This document shows, in pieces, positions 19,632 through 27,662 of a stretch of DNA of 64,000 nt; positions within the stretch are counted from its first letter, which is position 1; each line of letters starts with the position of its first letter. The stretch comes from an uncultured Steroidobacter sp. GTDB taxonomy: Bacteria; Pseudomonadota; Gammaproteobacteria; Steroidobacterales; Steroidobacteraceae. Where the stretch lies: positions 78,870 through 142,869 of the forward strand of contig NZ_CALFXI010000043.1 in the NCBI RefSeq assembly GCF_937958065.1. The letters are read 5' to 3'. The notes beneath the pieces were generated by a model, which saw only the letters and a list, made by a program, of their open reading frames with translations, was not told the origin of the DNA and did no database searches. The translations under genes and the position numbers were made by a program.

Positions 19632-19857
19632 CCGACGAGTATTCGGCGCCGCACCTGAAGCAGATTTAATTGGTCGGGAGCCGGTTCCGGAGCGTGGTGT
19701 AAATCGCTAATTTCCCTCGGATTTCGGCAGGCTCCGTGCCGCATCCGAGATTGCCTCTACCCGAAGCCGCATGCCGCCAACGTGGCAAATCGCCGCGGAA
19801 GTCACCAGACTAGGCCACGTGTCGCAGGTCGCTAGAGTCTCCTCGGCGAGGGTTCCG

Positions 19858-20880
19858 ATGGCTTCCGACGAACAGCTGCAAGATTGGCGGGAGCGGGCGT
19901 TACGGGTCGAGAAGGAAGTCGGCCGGGCCATCATCGGCCAGCGCGACACCATCCGACTCATCAACGTGGCACTGTTCGCTCGCGGGCACGTGCTGCTCGA
20001 AGGCGATGTCGGCGTCGGCAAGACGACCATTCTGCGCGCGTTCTCTCGCGCGATCGGCGGAGATTTCGAGCGCGTCGAAGGCACCGTCGATCTGATGCCG
20101 GGCGACCTCATCTATCACACGTACGTCGACGCTGAAGGCAAGCCGAGGATCGAGCCGGGTCCCCTGCTCCGGCACGGCGAGCGGCTGTCGACATTCTTCT
20201 TCAACGAGATCAACCGCGCTCGCCCGCAGGTTCAATCGCTGCTGCTGCGGGCAATGGCCGAGCGCACCGTTTCGGCCTTCAATCGCGAATATCGATTCCC
20301 TCACATGATCGTGTTCGCCGACCGCAACCGGGTCGAGAAGGAGGAAACGTTCGAGCTGGCGTCTGCGGCGCGCGATCGTTTCATGTTCGAGCTGCGCATG
20401 CCCACGCCGACCGAGCCGGAAATACGCCGCGCACTGGTGTTCGATCCCGACTTTCACGACGTCGACCAGCTGATCCAACGAGTCGCCGAGGCGATTCTGC
20501 CCTGGCAGCAACTCAATGAGATCGGTGCGGCCATCCAGCGCAGCATTCATGCGAGCGACGCGCTGGAGCGGTATGTGCTGGATCTTTGGGATGCGAGTCA
20601 GGCGCCCGAGCGCTTCGGCGTGCGCCTGGAAGGCGTCGACATGTCGAAGCTGATCCTCGCCGGCGTGAGCCCACGAGGCATGATGTCTCTCACTCGCGCC
20701 GCGCGCGTCGTGGCCTGGCTCGCCGGCCGATCTCATATGACTCCAGCAGACATTCACGCGGTGGCTCCCTGGACGCTCGGGCATCGAGTGTTCTTTACGC
20801 CGGTGTACGAGTTGCGTCGGACGCAGCTCGCCCCGGCGCTCATCGAACAAATCCTGGAACACGTCCCGACGCCGCGCTGA
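19858..20880 (+). CDS. mxaR: MoxR-family AAA+ ATPase, MxaR-like
   Basis: This 340-residue AAA+ protein has Walker A Gly-Asp-Val-Gly-Val-Gly-Lys-Thr at residues 49-56. Its Walker B position reads Phe-Phe-Asn-Glu-Ile-Asn-Arg (Asn116-Glu117) where most MoxR proteins have Asp-Glu; I recall the same Asn in MxaR proteins but cannot verify it here. MoxR ATPases act as chaperones with vWA-domain partners, and MxaR belongs to the set needed to mature periplasmic methanol dehydrogenase with its calcium. The ATG at 19858 has GCGAGGG upstream and starts near the conserved Gln-Asp-Trp-Arg region. It is the first of six tightly packed genes in exact mxaRSACKL order. Confidence 0.85.
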   Translation: MASDEQLQDWRERALRVEKEVGRAIIGQRDTIRLINVALFARGHVLLEGDVGVGKTTILRAFSRAIGGDFERVEGTVDLMPGDLIYHTYVDAEGKPRIEPGPLLRHGERLSTFFFNEINRARPQVQSLLLRAMAERTVSAFNREYRFPHMIVFADRNRVEKEETFELASAARDRFMFELRMPTPTEPEIRRALVFDPDFHDVDQLIQRVAEAILPWQQLNEIGAAIQRSIHASDALERYVLDLWDASQAPERFGVRLEGVDMSKLILAGVSPRGMMSLTRAARVVAWLAGRSHMTPADIHAVAPWTLGHRVFFTPVYELRRTQLAPALIEQILEHVPTPR

Positions 20881-20882
20881 CG

Positions 20883-21737
20883 ATGGCTACCTCACGCGAG
20901 TTTCACTACAGATTGCCGCGCCGATCCGGCGGCTGGCGACCTGGCTCGCATCCCGGATCGAGCCTCGGTGCCGGCCAGGAGTTCGTCTCGCACGTGAGCC
21001 TTTACGACCGGCCGGATCCACGCCGGCTGGATCTGCGCGCCAGCCTGCGCGAAGTTCGAGGAGACTGGCTGGTCCGAGTCAATCGTCAGCGGGTCAGCGT
21101 GCCGGTGCACGTCATCGCCGACGTTTCGACATCCATGAGCTTCGGCTTTCCCAGATCGAAGCTGCAGGTGGTGGCGGATTTCGTGATTGCGCTCGGGCAC
21201 AGCGCCTTTCGTGTCGGCGATGCGCTCGGCATGCTCGCATTCGACGACCGGGAGCGTCGCGACCTGTTCGTACCCGCATTGGTGAGTCGCGGCATCGGCG
21301 AAGTGATGGCTTCGATGCTGGCCGGCTGCGCAGGCACGGCCGGCGCCAGCGACGGATTGGAAGAAGCGGCGCTGCATCTGGCCGGACGTCCCGGCCTGGT
21401 CTTTATCGCTTCCGACTTCCACTGGCCGCTGGATCGACTGGATGAAGTGCTCGACCTGCTCACGCACGCCTACGTCGTGCCGCTCGTCGTCTGGGATCCG
21501 GCGGAAGCACAGCCTCCGAAACACGACGGCCTCGTGCCCCTGCGAGATGTGGAATCGGGCGGTCGGAGCACCTTGTGGGTTCGGCCAAGCATGCGTGCGC
21601 GTTGGCACGACGCCGTGGGACGGCGGCGCGCTGAGTTGAATGCGCTATTCAGCGCCCGAGGCATTCGCCCGTTCTACATCACCGGCGAATTCGACAGCGA
21701 GGCACTGTCGCATTATTTCTTCGAGGCCACGGCATGA
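20883..21737 (+). CDS. mxaS: DUF58 domain protein, MxaS-like
   Basis: This 284-residue protein has a vWA-like DUF58 domain with a Met-rich metal-site loop, Asp-Val-Ser-Thr-Ser-Met (MIDAS-type DxSxS), near residue 80. DUF58 proteins pair with MoxR ATPases. It begins 2 bp after the mxaR stop and its stop overlaps the mxaA start, so it belongs to the same translationally coupled run. No membrane helix is evident, in keeping with a cytoplasmic adaptor. The exact role of MxaS in methanol dehydrogenase maturation is not well defined. Confidence 0.8.
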   Translation: MATSREFHYRLPRRSGGWRPGSHPGSSLGAGQEFVSHVSLYDRPDPRRLDLRASLREVRGDWLVRVNRQRVSVPVHVIADVSTSMSFGFPRSKLQVVADFVIALGHSAFRVGDALGMLAFDDRERRDLFVPALVSRGIGEVMASMLAGCAGTAGASDGLEEAALHLAGRPGLVFIASDFHWPLDRLDEVLDLLTHAYVVPLVVWDPAEAQPPKHDGLVPLRDVESGGRSTLWVRPSMRARWHDAVGRRRAELNALFSARGIRPFYITGEFDSEALSHYFFEATA

Positions 21738-22615
21738 GCCGCGGCGTGGGAATCTTACGGGTCGCGCTGCTGATCGTATTCGCCGCCTGCGCGACGAGTG
21801 CGATTGCCGCTCAACAACGCGTACTGCAAACCATCGTGGTACAGCCGCGGCCCTTCGGGTACGTCATTGGAGATGTACTCACGCAACGTGTGCTGCTTAC
21901 GACGCCGAGCGAGGAGTTCGAGCCCACTACCCTGCCGCCCCTCCAGCGCGTGAACATCTGGTTCGAGCGGCGCGCGACCGGCATCGAAACGGCTTCGGAC
22001 GGGCGCCGCTGGCTGGTGGTGGATTATCAGCTGATCAACTCGCCTCAGGCGCTGGCCACTGTCACGCTGCCGGCCTGGAAGATCGAGGACAAGGCCCACG
22101 GCACGCAGCTCGCCATTCCGGCTGCATCGATCAGCGCCGCCCCGCTGATCTCGAACGCTTCGACCGGTACTGACGTCGAGCTTCGACCGGATCGCGAAGT
22201 ATCGAGCATCGATACCTCCTCCGCACGCGCCAGTGTATTTCTCTGGTCGATCGCGCTGGCCGTCACATTGCTGGCGTGGCTTGGCTGGTTGCAGTGGCGC
22301 AATTGGCGGGATAGCCACAATCAACCGTTCGCACGCGCTCTGCACGAACTGAGGCGAATGGATGAGACGGCGCCGGAAGCGTGGCAAGCCGTCCATCGCG
22401 CGTTCGATCAGACCGCCGGTCGTGTGCTGCAAATAGATACGTTGCCGACGCTGTTCGAGCGCGCCCCGCATCTGCAGCCGCAGCGCGCGGACATCGAACG
22501 TTTCTTCGCCCAGTCCAACGAGCGATTCTTCGGCGCCGGGCCGCCGAGCAATCCATTGTCGGTGCGTGCGCTCTGCCAGGAGCTGCGCCGGATCGAACGG
22601 CGGCACGCCCAATGA
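21734..22615 (+). CDS. mxaA: MxaA-like membrane-anchored periplasmic protein
   Basis: This 293-residue protein has an N-terminal signal (about 1-26), a beta-rich domain of about 130 residues, one membrane helix (about 168-190) and a cytoplasmic tail rich in Arg and Glu. The topology and its place between the DUF58 and vWA genes match MxaA, which is implicated in calcium insertion into methanol dehydrogenase. The ATG overlaps the mxaS stop (ATGA). Sequence conservation in this family is low, so the name rests mainly on gene order and architecture. Confidence 0.72.
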   Translation: MSRGVGILRVALLIVFAACATSAIAAQQRVLQTIVVQPRPFGYVIGDVLTQRVLLTTPSEEFEPTTLPPLQRVNIWFERRATGIETASDGRRWLVVDYQLINSPQALATVTLPAWKIEDKAHGTQLAIPAASISAAPLISNASTGTDVELRPDREVSSIDTSSARASVFLWSIALAVTLLAWLGWLQWRNWRDSHNQPFARALHELRRMDETAPEAWQAVHRAFDQTAGRVLQIDTLPTLFERAPHLQPQRADIERFFAQSNERFFGAGPPSNPLSVRALCQELRRIERRHAQ

Positions 22616-23625
22616 GCAGCTCACTCGCGTTCGAGCATCCGTGGGTGCTGATCCTCCTGCCGTTGGCATTGCTGCCACTGTTGCGCAGCCGACGTGACAC
22701 GCTCGCTTTTCCGTCCATTGCGTGGCTGCCGCCGGATCGTGTCGGCCGCATCATCGGCTGGCTCTGGCCGGTGTTTGCGGTCCTCGCGCTGGCGAGCAGC
22801 ATCGTCGCGTTGGCTCAGCCGGGTCGCCCGCAAACCCAGGTCCAGCGCACCGGCACGGGTGCGGAAATCCTGGTGCTGCTGGATCGGAGTCGCAGCATGG
22901 ACGATCGAATGCTGCCCGCCAACTGGCGCGAGATCGAACCGACCAAGCTGCTGTATCACCTCGGGCGCGGCTCGCAAAAGGCTCAGGTGGCGCGCCAGCT
23001 GCTGTCACAGTTCGTCGCACGACGGCCCGACGATCGGTTCGCACTGATGTATTTCAGCAATCGACCACTCAGTGTCGTGCCTTTCACCCAGCACGATGCA
23101 GTCATGCAAGCAGGCATCGCGGCGGGCGCCGTCGGCCGGGGATTGGCCGATACGGAGGTCGGCCGCGCACTCATCGCGGCGATCGCGCAATTCGACCAGC
23201 GCGCTTACTCGGGCAGTCGAATCATGCTTCTGGTGTCGGACGGCGGCGCGCATCTGGATGAAGAGACGATGCAGCGGATTCGCGCCGGGCTGGTGCGCAA
23301 TCGTATCGCGCTCTACTGGATCTATCTGCGCTCGTACAACAGCGCCAGTCTCGATTCGACCGACGCGCGTTGGGAGAACGCGCCGGAAATGGCCCTGCAT
23401 CGCTTCTTTCAAACCTTACAAACGCCCTATCGCGTGTATCAGGCCGAGGATCCCGAAAGCCTGTCCAGAGCGGTCGCCGATGTCGGGCTGCAACAGAACC
23501 TGCCGCTGGATTTCATGGAACAGATTCCCCGCCAGGACTATAGCCGCGTGTTTCTCGCGATAGCCGCGTTCTCGTGCGCCATCCTGTTGTTATATCGATC
23601 CATGCTGATCAGGAGCTTGCCGTGA
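22612..23625 (+). CDS. mxaC: vWA-domain membrane protein, MxaC-like
   Basis: This 337-residue protein is anchored by two N-terminal helices (about 10-25 and 40-62) and a C-terminal helix (about 312-332), with a von Willebrand A domain between them. The MIDAS motif Asp-Arg-Ser-Arg-Ser is intact near residue 93, and Leu-Leu-Val-Ser-Asp-Gly-Gly gives the second metal-site loop. BatA/MxaC-type proteins expose the vWA domain to the periplasm as clients or partners of the MoxR ATPase. Start and stop overlap the neighbouring genes as ATGA and GTGA. Confidence 0.8.
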   Translation: MSSSLAFEHPWVLILLPLALLPLLRSRRDTLAFPSIAWLPPDRVGRIIGWLWPVFAVLALASSIVALAQPGRPQTQVQRTGTGAEILVLLDRSRSMDDRMLPANWREIEPTKLLYHLGRGSQKAQVARQLLSQFVARRPDDRFALMYFSNRPLSVVPFTQHDAVMQAGIAAGAVGRGLADTEVGRALIAAIAQFDQRAYSGSRIMLLVSDGGAHLDEETMQRIRAGLVRNRIALYWIYLRSYNSASLDSTDARWENAPEMALHRFFQTLQTPYRVYQAEDPESLSRAVADVGLQQNLPLDFMEQIPRQDYSRVFLAIAAFSCAILLLYRSMLIRSLP

Positions 23626-24158
23626 AACGCTCCATCGTTCATAGCGCGTTCGCCGTGGTCGCGCTCGTGTGCGGAAGTCTGGTCGGATATCACGCTCTGC
23701 GTCTCGATCGAATCAATCGCACCAACGCGGCCATTGCGAGTACGCGCGTATCGGATTTCCAAGCAGCTGTCCCCGAAGCCCGCTTTGCCCGAGCGCTCGC
23801 GCTTGCCCGCGCCGGCGAGTCCGAAGCGGCAGTGAAAGCCTACAAAGCGCTGATCGAAGGCGACCGCCGCGATCTGAGCCAGGCGGCGCGCTACAACCTG
23901 GGCAACTTATATATGCGCGACGCGCTCGTGAACGGCCCAGCCCAGGCATTCCGGTCGCTGCCGCTCATCGAGCTGGCGAAACAACGCTATCGCGACGTGT
24001 TGCGCAATGAGCCGGGCGATTGGGATGCCCGATACAACCTTTCGCGCGCTTTGCAGCTCGCGCCGGAGCTAGAGCAGGAGCAGGAAGAAAAGGAAGAACC
24101 GCCGGAGAAGGAGCAGAGTCCGAGCACTCTGCAGGGCGTGAGGATCGACCTGCCATGA
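23622..24158 (+). CDS. mxaK: TPR-like membrane-anchored protein, MxaK-like
   Basis: This 178-residue protein has an N-terminal membrane helix (about 5-25), then helical pairs resembling TPR units (Ala-Arg-Tyr-Asn-Leu-Gly-Asn-Leu and Trp-Asp-Ala-Arg-Tyr-Asn-Leu), ending in a run of Glu and Gln. MxaK sits at this place in mxa operons. GTG at 23622 overlaps the mxaC stop as GTGA; this coupled start is preferred over an upstream in-frame ATG at 23574 inside mxaC. Confidence 0.75.
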   Translation: MKRSIVHSAFAVVALVCGSLVGYHALRLDRINRTNAAIASTRVSDFQAAVPEARFARALALARAGESEAAVKAYKALIEGDRRDLSQAARYNLGNLYMRDALVNGPAQAFRSLPLIELAKQRYRDVLRNEPGDWDARYNLSRALQLAPELEQEQEEKEEPPEKEQSPSTLQGVRIDLP

Positions 24159-25108
24159 GGTCGTTGCGCCTGGCGATAGACAAGGACTCGCGCGCCATCA
24201 CGCTCGCACTGGTGCTGCTGTTGGCTGCGCTCGTCATGCCATCGTTCGAGCTGCCGCACGATGCATACGATTACCTCCTGGTGTTCGACATCAGTCAGAG
24301 CATGAACGTCGAGGATTACCAGCTCAACGCAGCGCCCGCCAGCCGCCTTGCCTTCGCCCACGAGGCGGCTCGCCGGCTGGTGCGCGATCTGCCTTGCGGC
24401 TCTCGCGTGGGTTGGGCCGCCTTCACCGGATACCGGACGATACCGCTGCTGGCGCCGGTTGATGTGTGCGCTTATTACAACGATCTGCTCGCATCGCTCG
24501 ACCAGGTCGATGCCCGCATGCGCTGGTCCAATGCAAGCGAGATCACCAAGGGCGTGTACTGGTCCGTGCAGACCGCCCAGGAAATGCCCCTGCAACCGGC
24601 CGGGCATCCCGACATCGTTTTCATCACGGACGGCCAGGAAGCGCCACCGCTCGATCCTCGCTATCCCCCCCGCCTGCTCGAAGAGCTGCCGAATCGCACC
24701 ATCCATGGCTGGCTGATCGGCGCCGGCCGCGACACGCCGAGTCCGATCCCGAGAATAGACGAGGAAGGACACCGCCAGGGCTACTGGCGCGCCGACGAAG
24801 TCGTGCAGCCGAGCGCCATCGGCGACACCAGCGTGCCGGACATCGAACATCTGTCGGGACTGCGCGAGCCACACCTTCGCGCGCTCGCGGAGCAAGTCGG
24901 ATTCAACTACGCACGCCTCACCGATCTCACCTCGTTGAGCGCGGCGCTGCGCGACCAGAAATTCGCACGTCGTCGACCGACACCGACCGATCTCTCTTGG
25001 CTACCGGCAGCCATCGCGGTCTGGTTGCTCGCATTGCGCTTCCGGCCGGATTGGCGACGCAAACCCGACGTCAGCAGGGCAGCACGGCGCCGTCTCCCAA
25101 ACAGCTGA
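24155..25108 (+). CDS. mxaL: vWA-domain membrane protein, MxaL-like
   Basis: This 317-residue protein has an N-terminal helix (about 15-32), a vWA domain with Phe-Asp-Ile-Ser-Gln-Ser-Met-Asn-Val (intact MIDAS) near residue 46, Cys residues near 89 and 109, and Phe-Ile-Thr-Asp-Gly-Gln-Glu-Ala near 155. A C-terminal helix lies at about 288-303. The Asn-Val-Glu-Asp-Tyr and Asp-Gly-Gln-Glu-Ala-Pro-Pro segments are what I recall of MxaL proteins. It completes the RSACKL order and overlaps mxaK by 4 bp. Confidence 0.8.
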   Translation: MRSLRLAIDKDSRAITLALVLLLAALVMPSFELPHDAYDYLLVFDISQSMNVEDYQLNAAPASRLAFAHEAARRLVRDLPCGSRVGWAAFTGYRTIPLLAPVDVCAYYNDLLASLDQVDARMRWSNASEITKGVYWSVQTAQEMPLQPAGHPDIVFITDGQEAPPLDPRYPPRLLEELPNRTIHGWLIGAGRDTPSPIPRIDEEGHRQGYWRADEVVQPSAIGDTSVPDIEHLSGLREPHLRALAEQVGFNYARLTDLTSLSAALRDQKFARRRPTPTDLSWLPAAIAVWLLALRFRPDWRRKPDVSRAARRRLPNS

Positions 25109-25119
25109 AGGAGGCTCCC

Positions 25120-25824
25120 ATGTCAAGCAATTCACAACGCCGTCGGCTGCTGGCTCTTGCCGGTGCAACCACCCTCGCCGCGAGTCTGCCAGGAATCAGG
25201 TCGGCACAGGCTGCAGAGAAAGAGGAAGTCGAGGCCGCGGAGGATTTGATGCGAGAGCACGGCGTGCTGCGGCGAGCGCTGCTCGTTTATGTGGAAGCGG
25301 CATCCCGGTTATCGCGAGGAGGCGACGTGTCGGCCGACGCACTCGGGCAGACTGCCGCGCTGTTTCGCACCTTTGGCGAGGACTATCACGAGCGCAGCGA
25401 GGAAGAACACGTCTTTCCTCCTCTCGTAAAAATCGGGGGCAAGAACGGCATGCTGGCGAGCGTGCTGAAGCAGCAGCACGATCGTGGCCGCGAGATTACC
25501 GACTATGTCACGACCGTCACTCGGGGTGGCCGCATCGCCAGCGCCAACGGCGCGCCACTCTCCAAGGCCCTGCTCTCGTTCGTGCGAATGTATCAGCACC
25601 ACACTGCGATCGAAGATACCGTGATCTTTCCGGCCTGGAAGGAAACGATTTCCGAGGCTCAGTACGAGGAAGCCTCGGAGCAGTTCGAAGACGTGGAGCA
25701 TCGCATGTTCGGGGAACATGGCTTCGAGGATGCGGTCGCGCGCATCAACACCATCGAACAGGCGTTTGGGCTGGGCGACCTGGGCAAGCTGACCGCACCA
25801 CCGCCGCCCCGCGCCACGGCATGA
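25120..25824 (+). CDS. Tat-exported hemerythrin-domain protein
   Basis: This 234-residue protein has a twin-arginine-type signal (Arg-Arg-Arg-Leu-Leu, residues 7-11, cleavage near Ala-Gln-Ala) and a hemerythrin HHE domain. Candidate diiron ligands are His in Arg-Glu-His-Gly, the Asp-Tyr-His-Glu-Arg-Ser-Glu-Glu-Glu-His segment, His-His in Tyr-Gln-His-His-Thr-Ala-Ile-Glu-Asp, and a late His. A strong GAAGGAGG precedes the ATG. It starts 11 bp after mxaL on the same strand, so it may be a seventh operon gene with a role in oxygen or nitric oxide sensing or diiron storage in the periplasm. Confidence 0.85.
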   Translation: MSSNSQRRRLLALAGATTLAASLPGIRSAQAAEKEEVEAAEDLMREHGVLRRALLVYVEAASRLSRGGDVSADALGQTAALFRTFGEDYHERSEEEHVFPPLVKIGGKNGMLASVLKQQHDRGREITDYVTTVTRGGRIASANGAPLSKALLSFVRMYQHHTAIEDTVIFPAWKETISEAQYEEASEQFEDVEHRMFGEHGFEDAVARINTIEQAFGLGDLGKLTAPPPPRATA

Positions 25825-25828
25825 ATGT

Positions 25829-27394
25829 TCAGGCGACCGTGCGCAAACGTTGGTAGTCGATCTTGTCCGTCGAGGTTCGCGGCAGCGCGGGCACGACTGC
25901 AAACAGGTCCGGAATCATGTAAGGCGGCAGCGCCCGCGCCGAATACTCTTTCAGCGCGATCCGGGTCAGCGTGATCTCCTGCTGGCAGGCCACGAAGGCC
26001 AGGATCCGCACGCCTGACTCGGCGTCCGGGAGTGCAATCACCGCCGCCTCGCGGACCTGCGGATTGCGCAGCAATGCGGCTTCGATCTCGCCGAGCTCGA
26101 CGCGATAGCCGCGTCGCTTGACCATACGGTCGCGCCGGCCAACGTATCGATAGCCGACCTCCGGGTCCTCGCAGACGATATCGCCCGTTCGATACCAGCA
26201 CCCGCCGGTCTCGTCCGTGAAGAAGGCGCGCTCATTGTGATCGGGCAGATTCCAATAGCCGCGCATCACGTTCGGCCCGCAGACGAGCAACTCGCCCGGC
26301 TCGCCGACCGTGACGCAATCGCCGTGCTCATTCACGACGCTGCCGCGGTTGGGCGGACAGATCCTGCCGATCGGAAATGTGGACATTCGATCCAATGGTG
26401 CATCCGGCGGCACTTCGTACCACGTGCAGACATTCGTTTCCGTGGGCCCGTACAAGTTGAAGTAACGCGGCCGAGGCCACATCGCATGCAGCGCCTCGTA
26501 TTGCGGAATCGGAAACACCTCGCCCGCGAAAAACACCATGCGCAGCGAGCCAAAGTCGTGCCTGGCGAGCTTGCCGTAATTGGCGAGCAGACTGAGGATG
26601 GAGGGAGTCGAGTACCAGACGGAGATGCGCTCGGCGGCAATCGCAGCGGCCAGCTTGACGGGTTCCTTACCCAACGCTTCTCCGATCAGCACCAGCGTTG
26701 CGCCGTGCTTCAAGGAAACGTAGATGTCGAGAATCGACAGGTCGAAGTGAAACGGCGCATGCGATGAAAAACGATCGTCGGGCCGCGGCGCGAAGGTCTC
26801 GCTGCACCAGTCGATGAAGCTCAGCGCGTTGCCATGCGTGAGGACCACGCCCTTGGGATTCCCCGTCGACCCCGAGGTATAGAGAATGTAAGCGATGTCG
26901 TCCGCGCCAGTCTCGACCGATGCGACCGAGGCCGCCGGTTCGGAAAGCTGCAAGGCGTCCAACAACTCTTCCATCGGCCGGGATGCTGCGACATCGAGCA
27001 CGAGCATTGCGGGCGATGCCGACAAGGCTCCGAGAGCGTCGACGAGGTTTGCTTCCAGGTCGCGCTCCGTGACCACAACTTTCACATTGCAGTCATTCAG
27101 GATGTACGCGGCGCGCGCAGCCGGAGACTCGGCGTCCACTGGCACATAGGCGGCGCCCGCTTTCAGGGCACCGAAAATCGTCGCGACCGCCTCGATGGAT
27201 TTGTGCAGCCTCAGACCTACGCGATCGCCACGTCGAACGCCCCTATGGACCAGCCGATCGCGAACCCGATCGGAAAGCGCGGACAGCTCCGAGTAGGTGA
27301 CACTTCGCCCACCAGGAACCGTGACCGCCACTTTCTCCGGGAATTCGCGCGCCGTCTGATCGAGCAAGCCGGCCAGGGACCGTATCGCGCTCAT
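25829..27394 (-). CDS. Prolyl-AMP ligase-like amino acid adenylation enzyme
   Basis: This 521-residue stand-alone adenylation enzyme has Tyr-Thr-Ser-Gly-Ser-Thr-Gly-Asn-Pro-Lys-Gly (A3), Phe-Asp-Leu-Ser (A4), Tyr-Gly-Pro-Thr-Glu (A5), Tyr-Arg-Thr-Gly-Asp (A7) and Lys511 (A10). Aligned by eye to GrsA, the ten specificity residues are D218, L219, L222, Y261, F288, A290, L314, V322, C323 and K511. DLLYFALVCK differs at one place from the DLLYLALVCK code I recall for the L-prolyl-AMP ligases of pyrrole-2-carboxylate biosynthesis (PltF, RedM, CloN4). Dlt-type D-Ala ligases share the fold. It would load the carrier protein encoded 4 bp upstream. ATG at 27394 is used; GTG at 27406 is possible. Confidence 0.85.
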   Translation of the reverse strand: MSAIRSLAGLLDQTAREFPEKVAVTVPGGRSVTYSELSALSDRVRDRLVHRGVRRGDRVGLRLHKSIEAVATIFGALKAGAAYVPVDAESPAARAAYILNDCNVKVVVTERDLEANLVDALGALSASPAMLVLDVAASRPMEELLDALQLSEPAASVASVETGADDIAYILYTSGSTGNPKGVVLTHGNALSFIDWCSETFAPRPDDRFSSHAPFHFDLSILDIYVSLKHGATLVLIGEALGKEPVKLAAAIAAERISVWYSTPSILSLLANYGKLARHDFGSLRMVFFAGEVFPIPQYEALHAMWPRPRYFNLYGPTETNVCTWYEVPPDAPLDRMSTFPIGRICPPNRGSVVNEHGDCVTVGEPGELLVCGPNVMRGYWNLPDHNERAFFTDETGGCWYRTGDIVCEDPEVGYRYVGRRDRMVKRRGYRVELGEIEAALLRNPQVREAAVIALPDAESGVRILAFVACQQEITLTRIALKEYSARALPPYMIPDLFAVVPALPRTSTDKIDYQRLRTVA

Positions 27395-27398
27395 GGCA

Positions 27399-27650
27399 CT
27401 AGCCACGCTGTTTCGCAGTCACCAGCGCTGCGATGCTGGCGACGGTGGAAAGATTGCCCGCATCCAGATCATCCGCCTCGAACTCGACCTGATACTGGCT
27501 TTCGAGAAACGTGACCAGCTTCAAGGTCGACATCGAGTCGAGGATGCCGCTTTCCTTCAGCTCGGTCGAATCGGTCAGATTCGAGGCATCCTCGCCCGGC
27601 AGGAAGTTGTCGAGGATGAATCTGCGTACCAGCTCGCGTACGTTGTCCAT
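27399..27650 (-). CDS. Acyl/peptidyl carrier protein
   Basis: This 83-residue acidic carrier protein has the phosphopantetheine site at Ser39 in Leu-Asp-Ser-Met. The length and helix pattern match stand-alone carriers such as DltC and PltL. AGGAAAGG precedes the ATG. Its partners should be the adenylation enzyme immediately downstream, which loads the amino acid, and the flavin dehydrogenase at the head of the operon, which would oxidise the tethered acyl group. It lies 12 bp after the MBOAT-SGNH gene. Confidence 0.92.
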   Translation of the reverse strand: MDNVRELVRRFILDNFLPGEDASNLTDSTELKESGILDSMSTLKLVTFLESQYQVEFEADDLDAGNLSTVASIAALVTAKQRG

Positions 27651-27662
27651 TCGCCTTTCCTT

